Below are positions 10,701 to 23,200 of a stretch of 64,000 bases of DNA, piece after piece. Location: assembly GCA_910589415.1 (NCBI GenBank), contig OU342634.1, forward strand, positions 25,169,144 through 25,233,143, written 5' to 3'. The first letter of the stretch is position 1. The number at the start of each line of letters is the position of its first letter. Source of the DNA: Malachius bipustulatus. Taxonomy: Eukaryota > Arthropoda > Insecta > Coleoptera > Melyridae. The translations under genes were made by a program, and so were the position numbers. Below the pieces are notes generated by a model. It saw only the letters and a list, made by a program, of their open reading frames with translations. It made no database searches and was not told the origin of the DNA.

Positions 10701-13700
10701 CTTGGGGTAATATTTGACAGGGAACTGACATTTGCTGCCCATATTGAGAGGTTGTCATGTAAAGCAATGAAGCTTCTGGGTTTCATGTTAAGATCACTCA
10801 ATGAATTTAAAAACATCTATGCATTAAAAAACATATACTGTGCCTTAATTAGATCTGTCGTGGAGTATGCTTCTCCTGTCTGGTCTCCATTTTACAGGGT
10901 CCACATAGAGAAGATAGAGAGAATCCAAAAGAAGTTTTTAAGATATATAGCATTCAAGTTGGGAATTAAGGCTGAGGAGATTGTTTACACTGACCTCTTG
11001 GAGTTGCTCAATATTCCAACACTGGAAGATAGAAGAGGCTACCTCGATCTTTGCACATTCTTTAATATGATATCTAATAGAATGGACTCAGCGAGTCTAT
11101 TAGAGACAGTGAACTTCCATGTTCCTCAGAGACCCACAAGACGGGGTGACCTCTTCTCAGTGAAGTTTCACAGGACAAATTACTCATACAATCGCCCAAT
11201 GAGCAGATTGTGTAGGCGGGCAAATGCTCTACCAGAGCAAATTGATTTATTTGTAGTGTCACATGTTGAATTTAAGAGGCACATAAAGAGATTATAATTC
11301 TAAAATTCTTATTTCGTCTATATTACTCGAAAATGTAATTATCATAGTCATATTTCCTGTTTGTACTTTGGCTCATTGTTTCACTGTTAAATTGTAATTT
11401 GTAATTTTATAATGGCATATTGCCGTAAATAAACTATTTATTTATTAAAATCGGACTACGAGAATATTCGGATTAGCGGGACTCTACTGTAATTGGTAAA
11501 TAAATAAAGTAAAACGAGCGAGAAAACAGTTTTTTTTGCACAAACGATCTTAAAATGGAAAAATATGTATGCAGACTGTGCAGTTAAACTAAAAGCATTT
11601 TCACATAATTACAAAAATAGTCTCACTCACCGGCCCGGTTATCTTCTTAAAGAGATCCTTCTTCCCCTTCTCGACCTTATTGCCCTTGCTAGTGTTACCG
11701 GTCAGACGCTCATCGAACTTCTGCAAATCAACGGGGCTGACGCCCGGGATCTGCTGCATGACGGCATGCACCTCGCCGAAACGAGGCCGCAGCGTCTCGT
11801 ATATCTGAGCCCCGAGCGTGAGCAGCGCTCCCTGGTTCGCCTCGTGCTGTCCGTGCAGGGTCAGCGCGTTCAAGGCAGCCGCCATTATGTGCGCCGCCAT
11901 CTCTCCAGTCAGGGAGTTGTCCGAGATTAGTTGCCTGTTTGAATCGAAAATTATTCTCCCGTTAAAATAATAATAATAATAATAAATATATAGGTTTGTC
12001 AGATATATTGCCTTTACATCTGGGACCCCGATGGCTTTCGATGAGCACGACTACTCTGATGTATCTCTTTCGTTTGAATTGTGTTTTTCTCATATTTTTG
12101 AAGATTTAGTTTTTGTAAAGAAAGTCAAACTGTCATAATTAATTGTGATGCATTTAATGGCTTGTTTGTGGCAAGAACAGTTTTACATAACTTGTGTAAA
12201 GCTTGTGAACTCACAGAAATTCATTCAGGGAGAAATTATGTGCATCATTTGTCATTAAAAAGGATCTGTCGCGAATAAAATAAACAGCCAATTTGTTTGA
12301 GGTTTATTGAAGGTTTGTCTCAGTTTATTCAGTCTATTTAAGAAAGTCTGTTGTTGTGAAAGTGAAAGTGCTTTCGTGCAAAATGTTTATGTAAAATATA
12401 AAAAATTGTTTAGTTTTTACTTTTTGTTTGTGATTGACTGCGTACAGATGCTATTATGCATCACTGCAGATTATGATGTAATGTTAGGTTATATTGTAAC
12501 ATCAATAAATCAAATCAAATAAAACCCACCTGACGATGGGAGCGGTAAGCTGGGTCGCCTTGAGGGAAGCATTGCTGTCCAGCCAGGCGAGGGCTCCCAG
12601 TACAGTCAACACGACGGCCTGACAGGTGCGCTCGCTCCTCAGCACCAACAGTCCCAGATCGGAGATGACCTCGGCCTGGAGTGCCGCCTGGCGGGCGGGT
12701 GGGGGTGTCGGCGGACCCCCATCCTCAATGTCCATGCTCTCGAGCGCGAGCACCCCGCCCACCAGCACCACCTTCAGTAGATCGAGGTACTCGCGGGTGA
12801 GGGCGCGTGTCATGACATCCTCAAGGACCTCCTGGGTGTCGGCAGACGAGTCCGAGGAGGCCTCGCGGGACAGGAACGCGGTCACATGCTGCCATTTGGC
12901 ATGCAGTCGAGACAGCACTGGAGATATCAATAATTATTATAAATAAACTTTAACGGTTAATTGGTAGCTTTAACTTACTTATTGGTGAAATATGGGCCAT
13001 GATAGGTAAGAGTATGGCATCATAAAATGGCGGCGGGCAGGAATGTATGAACGGTTTCAAGTACACCCTCACGACTGGTCTGAGACGATAATCAGGAATA
13101 AACTAGAAATTATCATGAATAGTGTAACCAGAATAAATCTCAATTAATAAACGTCACAATAATGGCTTACCTGTAAATAGGACAAAACGTTATCTACAAT
13201 GGCAGCAGAGAGATCTCTTAACGAATACAGATCCCTCCCGACGGAAGGCCCTATGGCACCCATCATGTGATAGCAGCTCTCATGCAAACCGCACAAAAAC
13301 TTCTGCAACCTTTCCATGGGACTGTAGACGGCCCGCAGCTCGTTCTCCATTGTCGCGTGTCCCATCTGACCCAGCAGGTTCGCCTTCTCTGTCTCCTGCA
13401 TTGCTAGGCAACCCTTGTATCCGTCGTGGATCAACGCCTGCGCTTCCGGCGTGAACAGCTCGTTGAATATCCGGATCAACGCGAGCACGTTCGAGAGGAG
13501 CGGAATGACGTGCGGTGCGGCCGGGTTCCGGCAGATCGGATTCCCGGACTCTGTCAGGGCGACCACGAACCCGCCCCTGGCCGCCCTCTCCGGATCGTCA
13601 GGCCAGGAACAACGTTTCACCGCGCCCAGCAGCAGATTGATGCACAGAACGAGGGTGCTCCTGTTCATGCCGTACGGGTCGACCGCACCGGGTGGCTCGG

Positions 13701-16700
13701 GTGACTTATCCAGTCCGACGTACAATATGAAGCTCTCGGCATTCTTCAGCACACCTGCGTTCATGATTGTCTGCCACTGAACGGTGACCTCGCGCAGGAC
13801 CTCTCCGATGAAGGTACTCTGACGCTCGTAGTCGCAGAAATGATTCGATATGAGCAGCAGGGCCTCCTGTAAGGTCACCCTCTCGAGTATCGTGAGCTGG
13901 GCTGGCCCGTCTGGACGAGAAAGACTGTCTACTGTCGCCCTGATCTGGTCAAAGACCGGGAGCAACAGGAGAGGATACTTGTTGCCTATCTTGACCATCA
14001 GAGAGGCGGCATGGCGACGGACGTTCTTCACGGCCCGGGATCTGGTCTCCTTGTTATCTCTGTTGGGCGAGTAGATCAACGTCGAGAAGATCTTGTCCAG
14101 GACTTGGGGAAGTAGAGCTGCACCGGAGGCTGCTACCGAGTTAGCTGGAATTTATGTTCAAGTTTATTTTAATGTTTTAGATGACATAATTCTAACAAGA
14201 GTACCTGCAGGAGCCATCTGTCCGGTGGACATGCTCAGAAATACAAACAGAGCCGATATACAGGTGAGCAGAGTCGACAATATCAACGGATTGATGGGGT
14301 TGTAAGCGAGACACAGCTGGAGCAGTCGAAGACCGGAGGCGATTGAAGGCCGTTCTTGAGCTTGCAACACCCGGTTAAGGATGCTCTCCAAACAGGCAGA
14401 CAGGGCCTCCCATTCCTGGTAAGTTGGGTCCAGGAGACTCACGATCGAACTCGTATTGGGAACCTGCAGGAGACGCATCAACCACTGCTCGGCGTACGTG
14501 AAAGTCACCAAAGAGGCCATTATTGTCGCTTGCCTGTCGAATAATAGGAATTAAACTAACTTAGCTTGCGAAAGCGCGGAACTCGTTCACCTGAAAGAAT
14601 CCAAGAAATCGGATCGACACCGATAGAAGAAGGCGGCGAACTCGTCTTCGCTGTCGAAATCGAGGCGAGCGTAGGCGACAGTCGGCGGAACATCCCCAGG
14701 AGCGTTATAGTTGAACTTAACGAGCTTTGGAGCAGTACAATGGACCCACTTAGGGATGTGCTGGAGGAACACGGGATCCCGCGAGATGTGCTCATGTTTC
14801 AGCATGCTGTTCCAGAGCGGGTTTGCCTGGTGGGCCAGGGTGAGGCTGTCGTGCGCGCTAAAGGCCAGAACGGCCTCCAGGAAGGGGGCGAAGTTGGCGG
14901 GACGAGTCACGTTGTCCTTGCCCCAGAAGGAGCATATCTGCGTGGTCAGACCGGCGAGGACCTGGATCAACTTCTTCTTGAATAAGTAATGGGTTTCGTT
15001 ATCGTTGGTCTTGTCTATGTTGGTGTATTTGGCGGCCGAAACGATGTACTGCATCGGTTCGTCGGTGAATAAAATCAGCAGAGGCTTTCGCTCGTCCGGT
15101 TTCCCTTTCCTGTTTACAATCTGTCAAAAAAAAAATTAATAAAAATACATTAACAATTATCCCTTAACAGCACCTGTGACAAACACTCGGCCGCCGAGTT
15201 CTGGAAGGCGACGTCGTTCAACAAGATGCAAAGTATCTGCAGCAAACGTCCGTTCTGGGCGATAATATGCGACATGGAGACCCACTCGACGAATCCGGTG
15301 AGCGTCAGGAGCACGACCTGAACGACACGGCCGTGCGCGGCTGCCTTGACGGCGTCGTTCACCTCACCGCAAGCCCTGAACTGCGCCACGTGCAGCTCGA
15401 TCAATCGGAGAAAAAAGTCGAAGATGACGCTCATGTTTCCGGTCAGGGCATGATAGATGTCTTTTCTGCGCTGGTTCGACTCGAGCGTCTGGAAGAGAGC
15501 AAAATTTACAGTTACCACTCTTTTTTTTACACTTTGAGAGAAACGGGTGGGCGCTTACTTGTAGCAGGGCGACATCTTCGACGAGACGAAGGAATACCAG
15601 CAGCACCAGCTCGGTCTGGACTTCCCCGCAGGCGCAAGCGTCGGACAGCTCACTCAGCAGGGAGGGCCACTGTTGAGGCCACTCGCGTTTCACCATCTCC
15701 ACGATGACGCGACTCAGGGCGTCTTTCATGTGGGGTTCGGGGCTTATGCCTCCGGTTGCCAGGAGCTTCATCGAGTTGTCCTGCAAAGGTTCGTGATTGT
15801 ATTTGTACCCGTCTAGAGTGAAGTTTCTTAGAGTGGGGCGAAGGAACACAAAAAGTAGTGTAAAAAACGTAAGACATGAATAAGCGCTAAAATTATTTAA
15901 ATTTTAAATGTGCGGTTAGGTTAGATAAGGTCGCGCTTTAGTGACTAGAATTCCCCTTCACTAGCCCCCCTCCACTAATTTAGGTCATCGGTCAGGTTGG
16001 GTTTTTCCCCTTTGAAATTTCATGAAAATTAAAGAAAAAAAATTAAAATGTGGAAGATAAAGAAAAAGTGGTAGGGGTAGTAAATTGCAAGGGGGAAAAA
16101 CCTAACAATTACCAATGACTTGACTTGATGGAGGGGGCTAGTGAAGAGGAATTCTAGTCGCTAAAGCACAACCATACCCATGAATGTTTCAAGAATTAAG
16201 ACAGAGAACAAAATTATATCTTAACAACACCTTTTTTAGTTGTAGGTAGTTCAGAAAGAAGTATAACTTCAGATTAGTCACTTATAATTCAGAAAATGCA
16301 ACTTGTAATTTAAAACTGATTGGTCTCAATTACAACTGACTGATCTGAATTAGATTTAACACTTTCTCAATTCAATTAACAAGACTTACAGCCAATATTA
16401 TAAAGGCTCATTAGACTAACGGGCAGATTTCTGTGCTCGTTTTTGAAGCTAATATCGACGTCAAATGACTTTAATTAAAATTTTTGTAATTACTTTCATG
16501 TCAAGAATAAATTTAAACAAATTCCACTTAGACTCGATACCTTCTTCAGAAATGGCCACAGAAATCTGCCTGTTAACTTAATGAGCCTTTATAATACCCG
16601 CTGTTAATCACATATTATACTTTCTTAATAATTATAACTAATCTGAATTATAAGTTGTAGGTACTTTCTGAATCACATGTTATATTTTTTGAATTGTAGC

Positions 16701-17335
16701 TGGAAAAGGTGTGAAGAGAACAGTTTCTTTTGGAAATCCCTGTAGGTACATCTTGATAAATCATTTTCAAAATTGTAATGATTAAAACAATTATTTTAGA
16801 TGGACTATGAAGCAATAATATCTGAATGCCTTATCCATTTTGCCTCTGGAACTGGATAAAAAAATAATAATAACCTGCTCTATGATTAAGGGATTAAAAT
16901 TTTAAAGGGCAGGCTGTAAAAGGGCTGTAAAGCATTAAAAGGGCAGGCTGTAATAAATAATTACAATAATATAGTAATAATATAATAAAAAAAAAAAGAG
17001 ATTGGCAACACTGATGAGTAAATCTGATGAAATAACCAGCAACCGAAAATCACATCTACCTTGATGAAGATTTTCTCTTCGTGTGATATTTGCGTCCAAC
17101 GATACTTGACCGTGTGCTCCATCAACTGCAGCCCGAAGTGTCTGGCGATCAAGGAGTGTTGGCTGCCGGCCGCCAGGTAAAGCCCCGCTTCGGCACAGAG
17201 GGGTGAAGTTTCTTTGAAGCTTTCGCACGCATTGTAAGCTTTCAGTCGATCGGATTGGGAAGCTTCGGGGCTCATTGTGAGCTCCACGGCCCTCGCCAAA
17301 TCGGCCGCGAGCGCTGCCACATCCGTATTGGCCAT
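7604..17335 (-). CDS. Xpo5: Exportin-5 (Ranbp21), nuclear export receptor
   Basis: Ten coding exons on the minus strand: 17335-17060, 15780-15559, 15488-15174, 15120-14591, 14533-14205, 14144-13171, 13102-12979, 12917-12530, 11934-11631, 7732-7604. All have GT-AG borders. They sum to 3591 nt, exactly 1197 codons with the stop, against about 1204 residues in the human protein. Family landmarks appear in order: the importin-beta-like N-terminus (SLIARHFGLQLMEHTVKYRW), HMKDALSRVIVEMVKREWPQ, FVEWVSMSHI, RLDFDSEDEFAAFF, RAVKNVRRHA, YGMNRSTLVLCINLLLGAVKR, GGFVVALTESGNPICRNP, IPDYRLRPVVRVYLKPF, LTREYLDLL, LHGQHEANQGALLTLGAQIYETLRPR, and a C-terminal LIGKSVGQLFKK. Family role: RanGTP-dependent export of structured RNAs (tRNA, pre-miRNA) by a HEAT-repeat solenoid. 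The last exon adds only 42 residues and is 3.9 kb from the preceding one. The start ATG is two bases inside an exon whose acceptor TTTTTTACAG implies a noncoding first exon. Confidence 0.95.
8071..8921. mobile_element. Nonautonomous hAT element
   Basis: The termini are inverted (TAGGGATGCAAC and GTTGCATCCCTA) and bordered by a perfect 8-bp duplication, GTATTAAA (8063-8070 and 8922-8929), the hAT signature. Subterminal regions carry many ATTCGGC/GCCGAATA units, as expected for transposase-binding repeats. No transposase frame is present in the 851 bp. It sits in the last exportin-5 intron. Confidence 0.9.
9075..11445 (+). mobile_element. Non-LTR retrotransposon (LINE, Jockey/CR1 group), 5' truncated
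   Basis: It carries a reverse transcriptase open reading frame in two pieces (9098-10474 and from about 10458 to 11297), a 3'UTR of about 150 bp, and a short AT-rich tail (GTAAATAAACTATTTATTTATT). Only a remnant of the end of the endonuclease domain (KCDRYHPAL) remains at the 5' end, so the copy is truncated as most LINE insertions are. It lies antisense to exportin-5 in that gene's last intron. The 5' border is approximate, and I found no clear target duplication. Clade placement is from motif style only. Confidence 0.85.
9098..11297 (+). pseudogene. Reverse transcriptase of the LINE, one frameshift
   Basis: The first part (9098 to the TGA at 10475-10477) carries the LINE RT blocks: GCGPDGIPPEF, WKRSYVTPIFKGGDR, EQHGFVKGKSTVSNL, the first catalytic Asp in YTDFAKAFDRVD, and SGVPQGGHLSPLLF. 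The catalytic YADD is encoded at 10467-10478 in another frame, so one base has been gained or lost shortly before, near 10450-10460. The second part (to the stop at 11297) continues with DLKIFKVI, a thumb-like region (LGVIFDRELTF, YASPVWSP, KKFLRYIAFKLGI) and a short tail. Otherwise the frame is open for about 730 codons, so the copy looks fairly young. It cannot make a full enzyme as it stands. Confidence 0.85.
11935..12529 (-). other. Exportin-5 intron, no further feature
   Basis: A 595-bp intron between the exons ending at 12530 and starting at 11934. It holds an (ATA)n run near 11967-11990. I see no element borders or coding sequence. Confidence 0.5.
15929..16173. mobile_element. MITE of about 245 bp
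   Basis: Inverted ends of about 90 bp: GCTTTAGTGACTAGAATTCC and CACTAGCCCCCCTCCA at the left pair with TGGAGGGGGCTAGTG and GGAATTCTAGTCGCTAAAGC at the right. GGTTTTTCCCC-type inner parts also pair. No target duplication was identified. Confidence 0.65.
16396..16596. mobile_element. MITE of about 200 bp
   Basis: Inverted ends TATTATAAAGGCTCATTA and TAATGAGCCTTTATAATA continue inward through ACGGGCAGATTTCTGTG and CACAGAAATCTGCCTGTT. A degenerate relative is near 34480-34640, sharing TTTCATGTCAAGAAT and GCCCGTTAACTT. Confidence 0.7.
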
Positions 17336-17474
17336 GTCTGTAAAAAAGCGATCATTGTTTACAAAAGTTTGTTGACTTTTATGGAAAACAGCATGGTTTT
17401 ATGAATGATTTTTGGTTATTTTTTAGGAACATATTTTGTGATAAGTGGCGAGAGTTTTGATTTAGTTTACGTAC

Positions 17475-17530
17475 CTGGGGATTGGTTGTGGGGTTCAACT
17501 AGCACTTCATGTCAGAGGGTTTAATTTTGT
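17475..17530 (-). other. Xpo5: Exportin-5 noncoding first exon (candidate)
   Basis: On the minus strand the sequence CCCCAG|GTACGTAA at 17480-17468 is a good donor. The matching acceptor TTTTTTACAG lies two bases before the exportin-5 ATG. The 5' end of the exon is not defined by sequence; 17530 is a guess. Confidence 0.5.
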
Positions 17531-19850
17531 TTCAAATCGTGTAAGTATTGTGAAATATTGAAAAACAAAAAATTTAATTTAGTAATGAAAAGCTGAATGG
17601 TAGTAGTAGTAGTAAGGCAAGGGTAAACAGTAAAGTACATTAATGTTACATTTACCGGGATTAACTGAAATGTCAAATGTCACTAAAGACAGAAACACAG
17701 AAACTACAATGACAATCAAACTGATTGACATTGACAAAAACTCTGTTAAAAATAATTTTTTATGAAAGATGCAATAATAAAACGGTGGAGTTCAATAAAA
17801 GTCCGGGAGTTAAAAAAAACTCCCGGCACTTTTTCTTATCGTAGCAATTTTAAATACTTTGCACAAAATAATTTCATCAAAGTACAATACCACCATACCA
17901 TGATACACTGTAGACTGTGACTTCACAGGCTGCGTTCTGGGCTTGTCGGTCTTTATTTGACGTCACGCGGATGGAAGATTACACGACATGAGATTGCTCA
18001 TATATCTTCTTTATTCTCAAAAATTAATAAATAATTTTTTGTAGGCTTGCATAAATCGTCAACAGCCTATCTATTTAATATTTAAAAATTATTCATGGCC
18101 AACTAAATCCCAAAGTTTTCATAGCCAACTTTTGTTTTTCTTAAGGTCGCCATATTTTTTTTAGGTCGTTTACTTTTTTCGTATAAAAAAATTCATTAAT
18201 AACAAATTGTGTGAATATTTTTAGACAGTTCATGGAAAATATCTTATGTTTTTGAAGTTAAATTTGACATTCCCAACTTTTTGTGAGAATTTGAATGCGC
18301 TACCCCAGTAAGCGTCAGAGTCAGTAATACAAGTTCCCTAGTTCAAACATCTTCGCGTCAACGTCAAGTAAACGTCATCGAGTGAATGCGCTACCCTAGT
18401 TAGCGTTAGTGTCGGTAATACAGGTACCCTATGCCGTATATCGACACAATGCATTATTACCTATAGAAGTGTCCGGACTGTCCGGTATTGATAGTTTAGC
18501 GTATTTGGTTGTTACCATGTTATTAAAATTATGATAATAAAAATAGATTATCTCAAAATGTTAAAAACTGATATTGCTGTTCGTTCGCAAATGGGTCAAC
18601 ATAACCTAACTGACGTTTACTATTTCCAACACAAAACATGAAACATGATAATTTCAACCGTAAAGATCAAGACATTTCAAGAAATTTCAACAAACATCAT
18701 GATTATATAGAGTATAATCGTGAACATACATTAATGAAAATCAGAGAATTGGGGTATTTATCTTTAAAATAATTAAGCAGTCATTTTTTTCACCACAAAG
18801 CTGTCAAAGTATTAAAGGACACTACTGCTGCTTATATTATTTTAGACAGTCATCATATATTTTTGGTAATCATCATATAGATTATTTCAGTCTTAAATGA
18901 ATTAGGTAATTCGAAGAACAAACATTATTTTATCTACAAATTCTCATTAGTTTTTTACAAGTTATTTACTGACATGTTATGTTTCTCTGTCTTTCTCAAC
19001 TATTCAAAGCAGTGACTTTATTATATGGTTAAATAGCTGAAATTTGAAGGCCATAAACTCTAAAGAAGAAGAACTATAATTATGTTAGGGACTCTACTAG
19101 TAACAAGTTTTCAGTACAATTTAGCCATAAATTGTAACGACAATAATCGAGTGGCAGTTGATTACGTCAGAGGGCTGCCGAAAGAATTGAAAATTTTAAA
19201 AAAGTACATACTTTTGTAGTTTTAAAAAAATGCAAATAAAACGTTAAAAATAATTATTAGAAAAGGATTTATTATAAGTTTTGTTTGATATTGAATTTTA
19301 TATTTAGATCTATTTTTTTAATTACCTATTTATTTTTTATTCATAACTTTATTTATTTTTGTTGTTTCATTGCGATTAGCAGGAATTTTAATAATTATTT
19401 TTCAGAACACCCCCCCTAGTTGTTTAACTTAGATCATGATAAATTAAAATTAAAGATAGTATTTCTAATAATACCTATACCTACCCTTACTTTTTCCTTT
19501 GGTTTTTAAAAAATTTAATCATTCTACACATTAAAGAAACAACGTACACATTTCCATTTTAATGAATCATTATTTTATCATAATTTACAATAAGAAACCG
19601 TCGTAGTAATAATAATTATTTCGAATTCAAACACAGTAATAAAATAATTACATACTTATTGTGAAAGAATAATAATTGAATTCCCGCTAAAAATCACACA
19701 ACTGTTTTCCTTTATCGTCAAACTAAAAATGTTATTGGTCGCTAAAAGAAGAGCAAGCAAAACGATAGAATCAAGAAATTATTGGTTAATTTGATGCGCC
19801 AAGTTTAAATCCGACCAATGAACAATCAGATTCAGCCCAATACTCTCTCG
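17531..19850. other. Intergenic region between exportin-5 and dsp1
   Basis: No gene is visible. It contains two copies of a dispersed repeat of about 90 bp (18284-18336 and 18341-18433, related to 4745-4836) and a small hairpin, CCGGGAGTT/AACTCCCGG, at about 17801-17825. The sequence is otherwise AT-rich. Confidence 0.4.
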
Positions 19851-20251
19851 TACACCGCATAAGTGGCGTGGGGTCCGAGCCGAATACGAAGCCGTGTGTT
19901 AGAGTAGATTCCAGGCGCTTAAAGGTAAGAATTTTTTGTAATTATGTATGTACTTATTGTCAGTTTATCATATTTAATATTTGTGCAGAATTATATATTT
20001 TGTATTATCTGTTGGAGTAGCAAATTTCCAGAGTTATTCCTTATCGAGTAATATTAATTGTGTAAAACGCTCGCTTATACCCGTATAACGAACAGCAAAT
20101 GGCTGCCATAAGAAATGCATTGGTCTGAACGTACGTTGTGAATTTCATTTTTTTCTCGGCCACTCTCTCGTGGGAAGTTTCTCGTGGATTTTTTTACGGA
20201 TAGCCAGAATTATTTGTGATTTTGTGGTGAAGTTTCATGTACCCGGGTGCC
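19851..20251 (+). promoter_or_regulatory. Possible upstream noncoding exons or promoter of dsp1
   Basis: Two islands of more balanced base composition end in strong donors: GGCGCTTAAAG|GTAAGAAT (exon end 19924) and GGGTGCCAG|GTGAGATG (exon end 20251). They are on the dsp1 strand, about 6 kb upstream of its coding start, and could be alternative first exons. There is no transcript evidence. Confidence 0.25.
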
Positions 20252-23200
20252 AGGTGAGATGTGTTATCGAATTAAACGTGTGCACGGCTTTGTTCATATG
20301 GAAGCTCTTATACGGCATACGACTCCATTTGTACCGTGTATTTCCCTATGCTGCTGTGTTCGGCTTATGGGCTATATGCATTCTGTATAGGTAGTAAGTT
20401 TATAGGGTACAAATATTTCGATATTCCTTTTTCGATAATTGTTGCTCTAATGAACAATATTAACGGGTTCCAGGGTTACTAATGGCGTTTTTAACGCGAC
20501 TTTCATTGATGACGTAGGTCGTTTATCCATTATTGTTCCATTTTTGGGTGTTCTAGAGAAACCTTCGTAGGCATTTCGTATTACGTTGAGTTTGCCGCCA
20601 ATTTTCTGGTTTCTTATGAAAGTTTTCTGAAAATTTGCTTTTCCCGGATCGGTTTTTTACATAACGAGGGCATTATTTGGGGGAAATTCTGAAGGTTATT
20701 AAAGGTCATTTTAGTTAGTTGAGGCGTCAAAGTATTGTTAATTTTATAATCGAGCAACTTTATAGGTAGGTACTTAGGTAATTTTATATGTTTAATGTTG
20801 TTTTGTATAACATCTACCTTTTTAAGGAGTGTTTAATTTTGGGGTTTATTAAACGATCGATGATTGTGATTACGTGTTTGTAACAATAAGGCGTCCTTTA
20901 TATGTAGTAATAATAATGAAGTAAGCAAGCGAGTGAAGCGACGCTATTCCACCAGTCACCATCACCACCACCACCACCCCTAACGGTTTTTTTTTTTCAA
21001 TCTGCTTTGCATATTATGGGCGCCCTTTTGTTTGTATTTTTAATTTACCTCAGATAATAATAATAAAATTTAGGTAGCCCTTTTAAAATTATAAATTTTT
21101 CTTTTTAAGTTTGTTGGGTGGATAATTATTTTAATAATATCGAAGCTACACTGGTATCTGAATTTGAAAATTTCACTAAAATGTCAAAAAGTCAGAATAA
21201 TAAAACAGAAGATCTATTCCATTTTTATAATTATTCTAGGTAAGGTAGGTACCTACCAAAGGTATGACTTTTTTCTGAATTAATTAATTTTACATTTTAC
21301 AAATTATTTTAGTTTGAATACCTATAGGTACCTAATATGTGAATAATAATAATAATAAATAATAAGAATGAATAATAATAATTATTATATTGTTTTAGAT
21401 TTGATGTGTTTTTTTTTTATTATCAAGTGGTAACTAGGGCGTGGTTAGTGATCGTTTTTAGCAATTTGAGACACGGTGATTAATTTTTTTGGCCTCCGTT
21501 TATTTATTCATTAACCCTTGCAGCGGGAACACGTAGGTAAAACAAAGAATAGAGATCGAGATGCCTGGGAATCGATTAGGATAGGAGTATTATTCTGAAG
21601 CTCCCCGCAATAGCCTGGGGTTGAATAATAAATTGAACAATTTATTTATTCAGGGTAGCTAGAAAGTATGGCAATGGTCCAATTAATTTTTGAATTTTGA
21701 AAAATGCAAGCACATTCAATTTTAAAATTTAATTTACTTTCTATTGATGTATTTTTTATACAGTCCTTGGTTCAGTATTGACAACATTGTCAATTTTTTT
21801 TTTTTTTTAATTGGACAGTTTGGAGTTTAAATTAAATAATTTTTGAATTATAAACAAGTGAGAATTGCAATTTTTTATTTTAAAAGCAGTGTACCTACAT
21901 TGGAAATATCTAAATATCTGAAAACGACTGAAATTTTTACACAGGGTAATGAAAATTATAATTTTTCTTATCACCTTGTACCTTGTATAACAAATTCATC
22001 TGCCTACATACATCATCGTTAAAAAAAAACATCATAGTACATAAAAAGTTAAAATAGGGACATGTAAGCCGCTTTGATTCGTTTCCGATGTATGTAGGTA
22101 AATAGGTACACAGCTTTCAAAATGAAAAATTGCGGTTTTCACTTGTTTATAACTCAAAAACTACTTACTTTATTTTCTCAGAAAATATCTAAAATAAAAT
22201 AGTATACCTACAGGGGTGTTCTATTAAAAAAAGACAATATAGCCATTACTGAGCGAATAAGGAACATCCTGTATAATTTTTTTACATCAATAAAAAGTAA
22301 ACTTAGTAAAAAAACAAAAATTTACCTATTTTTGCATTTTTTTTTTTTTCAAAACTCAAACCGGGAAGATTTACTGGACCGTTGCCAGATTTTCTAGCTA
22401 TCCTGTATTTAATTAAAAAAAAGTTGCTACTTCTTATTAAAGAGTTTGGTTTTGTTATTTTTTTATTTTAGGGGATTTGGTTTTTTGTAAAGGTGGATGT
22501 TGACTGGTTGACTGGTAATCAAAGAAGTTACTTGTGGAAATACAGAAGATTTTCTTCAAAAATATTTAAGGCAGAATTTAAAAAACGAAGAAAAAAATTG
22601 GTATTATTTGATGTTTTGCTCTTTTTTTTTTAATTTCGCTTCTACATCAGAGTTAAAAAAGGGTAAAATTAAAAAAAAGAAGTAAAAAATATGTCTAGTT
22701 CAATTATATCTAAAAATATTTACGGCTAGTGTCTTCTTTTTTTTTTGGTTCTTTCGCTTTCGTTGTTTTGTTTTCTTATATGTTTTATCATAATTTAAAA
22801 CAGGAATATGGCATAAAAAATATTTGCGACAGATTTTTTTTTTTTATATTATTTCTAAATTGAGGTTTTTCATTTTTTTCAATTATAAATAATTTAGGAA
22901 CGAGTAAAAATACTTTCACTTTTTATTTTTTTTTCAAATTTGGATTAATATTTTTTTATAGTTCAAATAATTTTTTTTTGTTTAAATAATGTTATTCAAC
23001 ATTTAAAAAAGAAGACATAATGTCGTCACTTTGACATTTCCAGGACGGTGATTTCTTACGGTGGATCTTATTGGATCTGTTCTTGATGACAGTTGAGGTT
23101 GAATAAGTTTTGTTTGTATAAATAAATAAAAATTGCTAAAAATAACTTTCATTGATCTAGAAGGCTATGTACTTAAATATCGGGTTATCCTTTATTTTTT

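Larger units (their letters stand above)
15781..17059 (-). other. Exportin-5 first coding intron
   Basis: It holds two short inverted-repeat elements, listed separately (15929-16173 and 16396-16596). The rest is AT-rich, with a repeated AAAGGGCAGGCTGTAA near 16900-16950. No other gene is seen. Confidence 0.5.

Noticed and set aside
11565..15707. Several plus-strand frames of 70-146 codons
   Set aside because: They overlap exportin-5 exons on the opposite strand and have no domain sense. The minus-strand exons match the family throughout.
17799..17827. GC-rich hairpin followed by T-run resembling a bacterial terminator
   Set aside because: The window is eukaryotic with spliced genes, so a Rho-independent terminator has no role. 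Kept only as a small palindrome.
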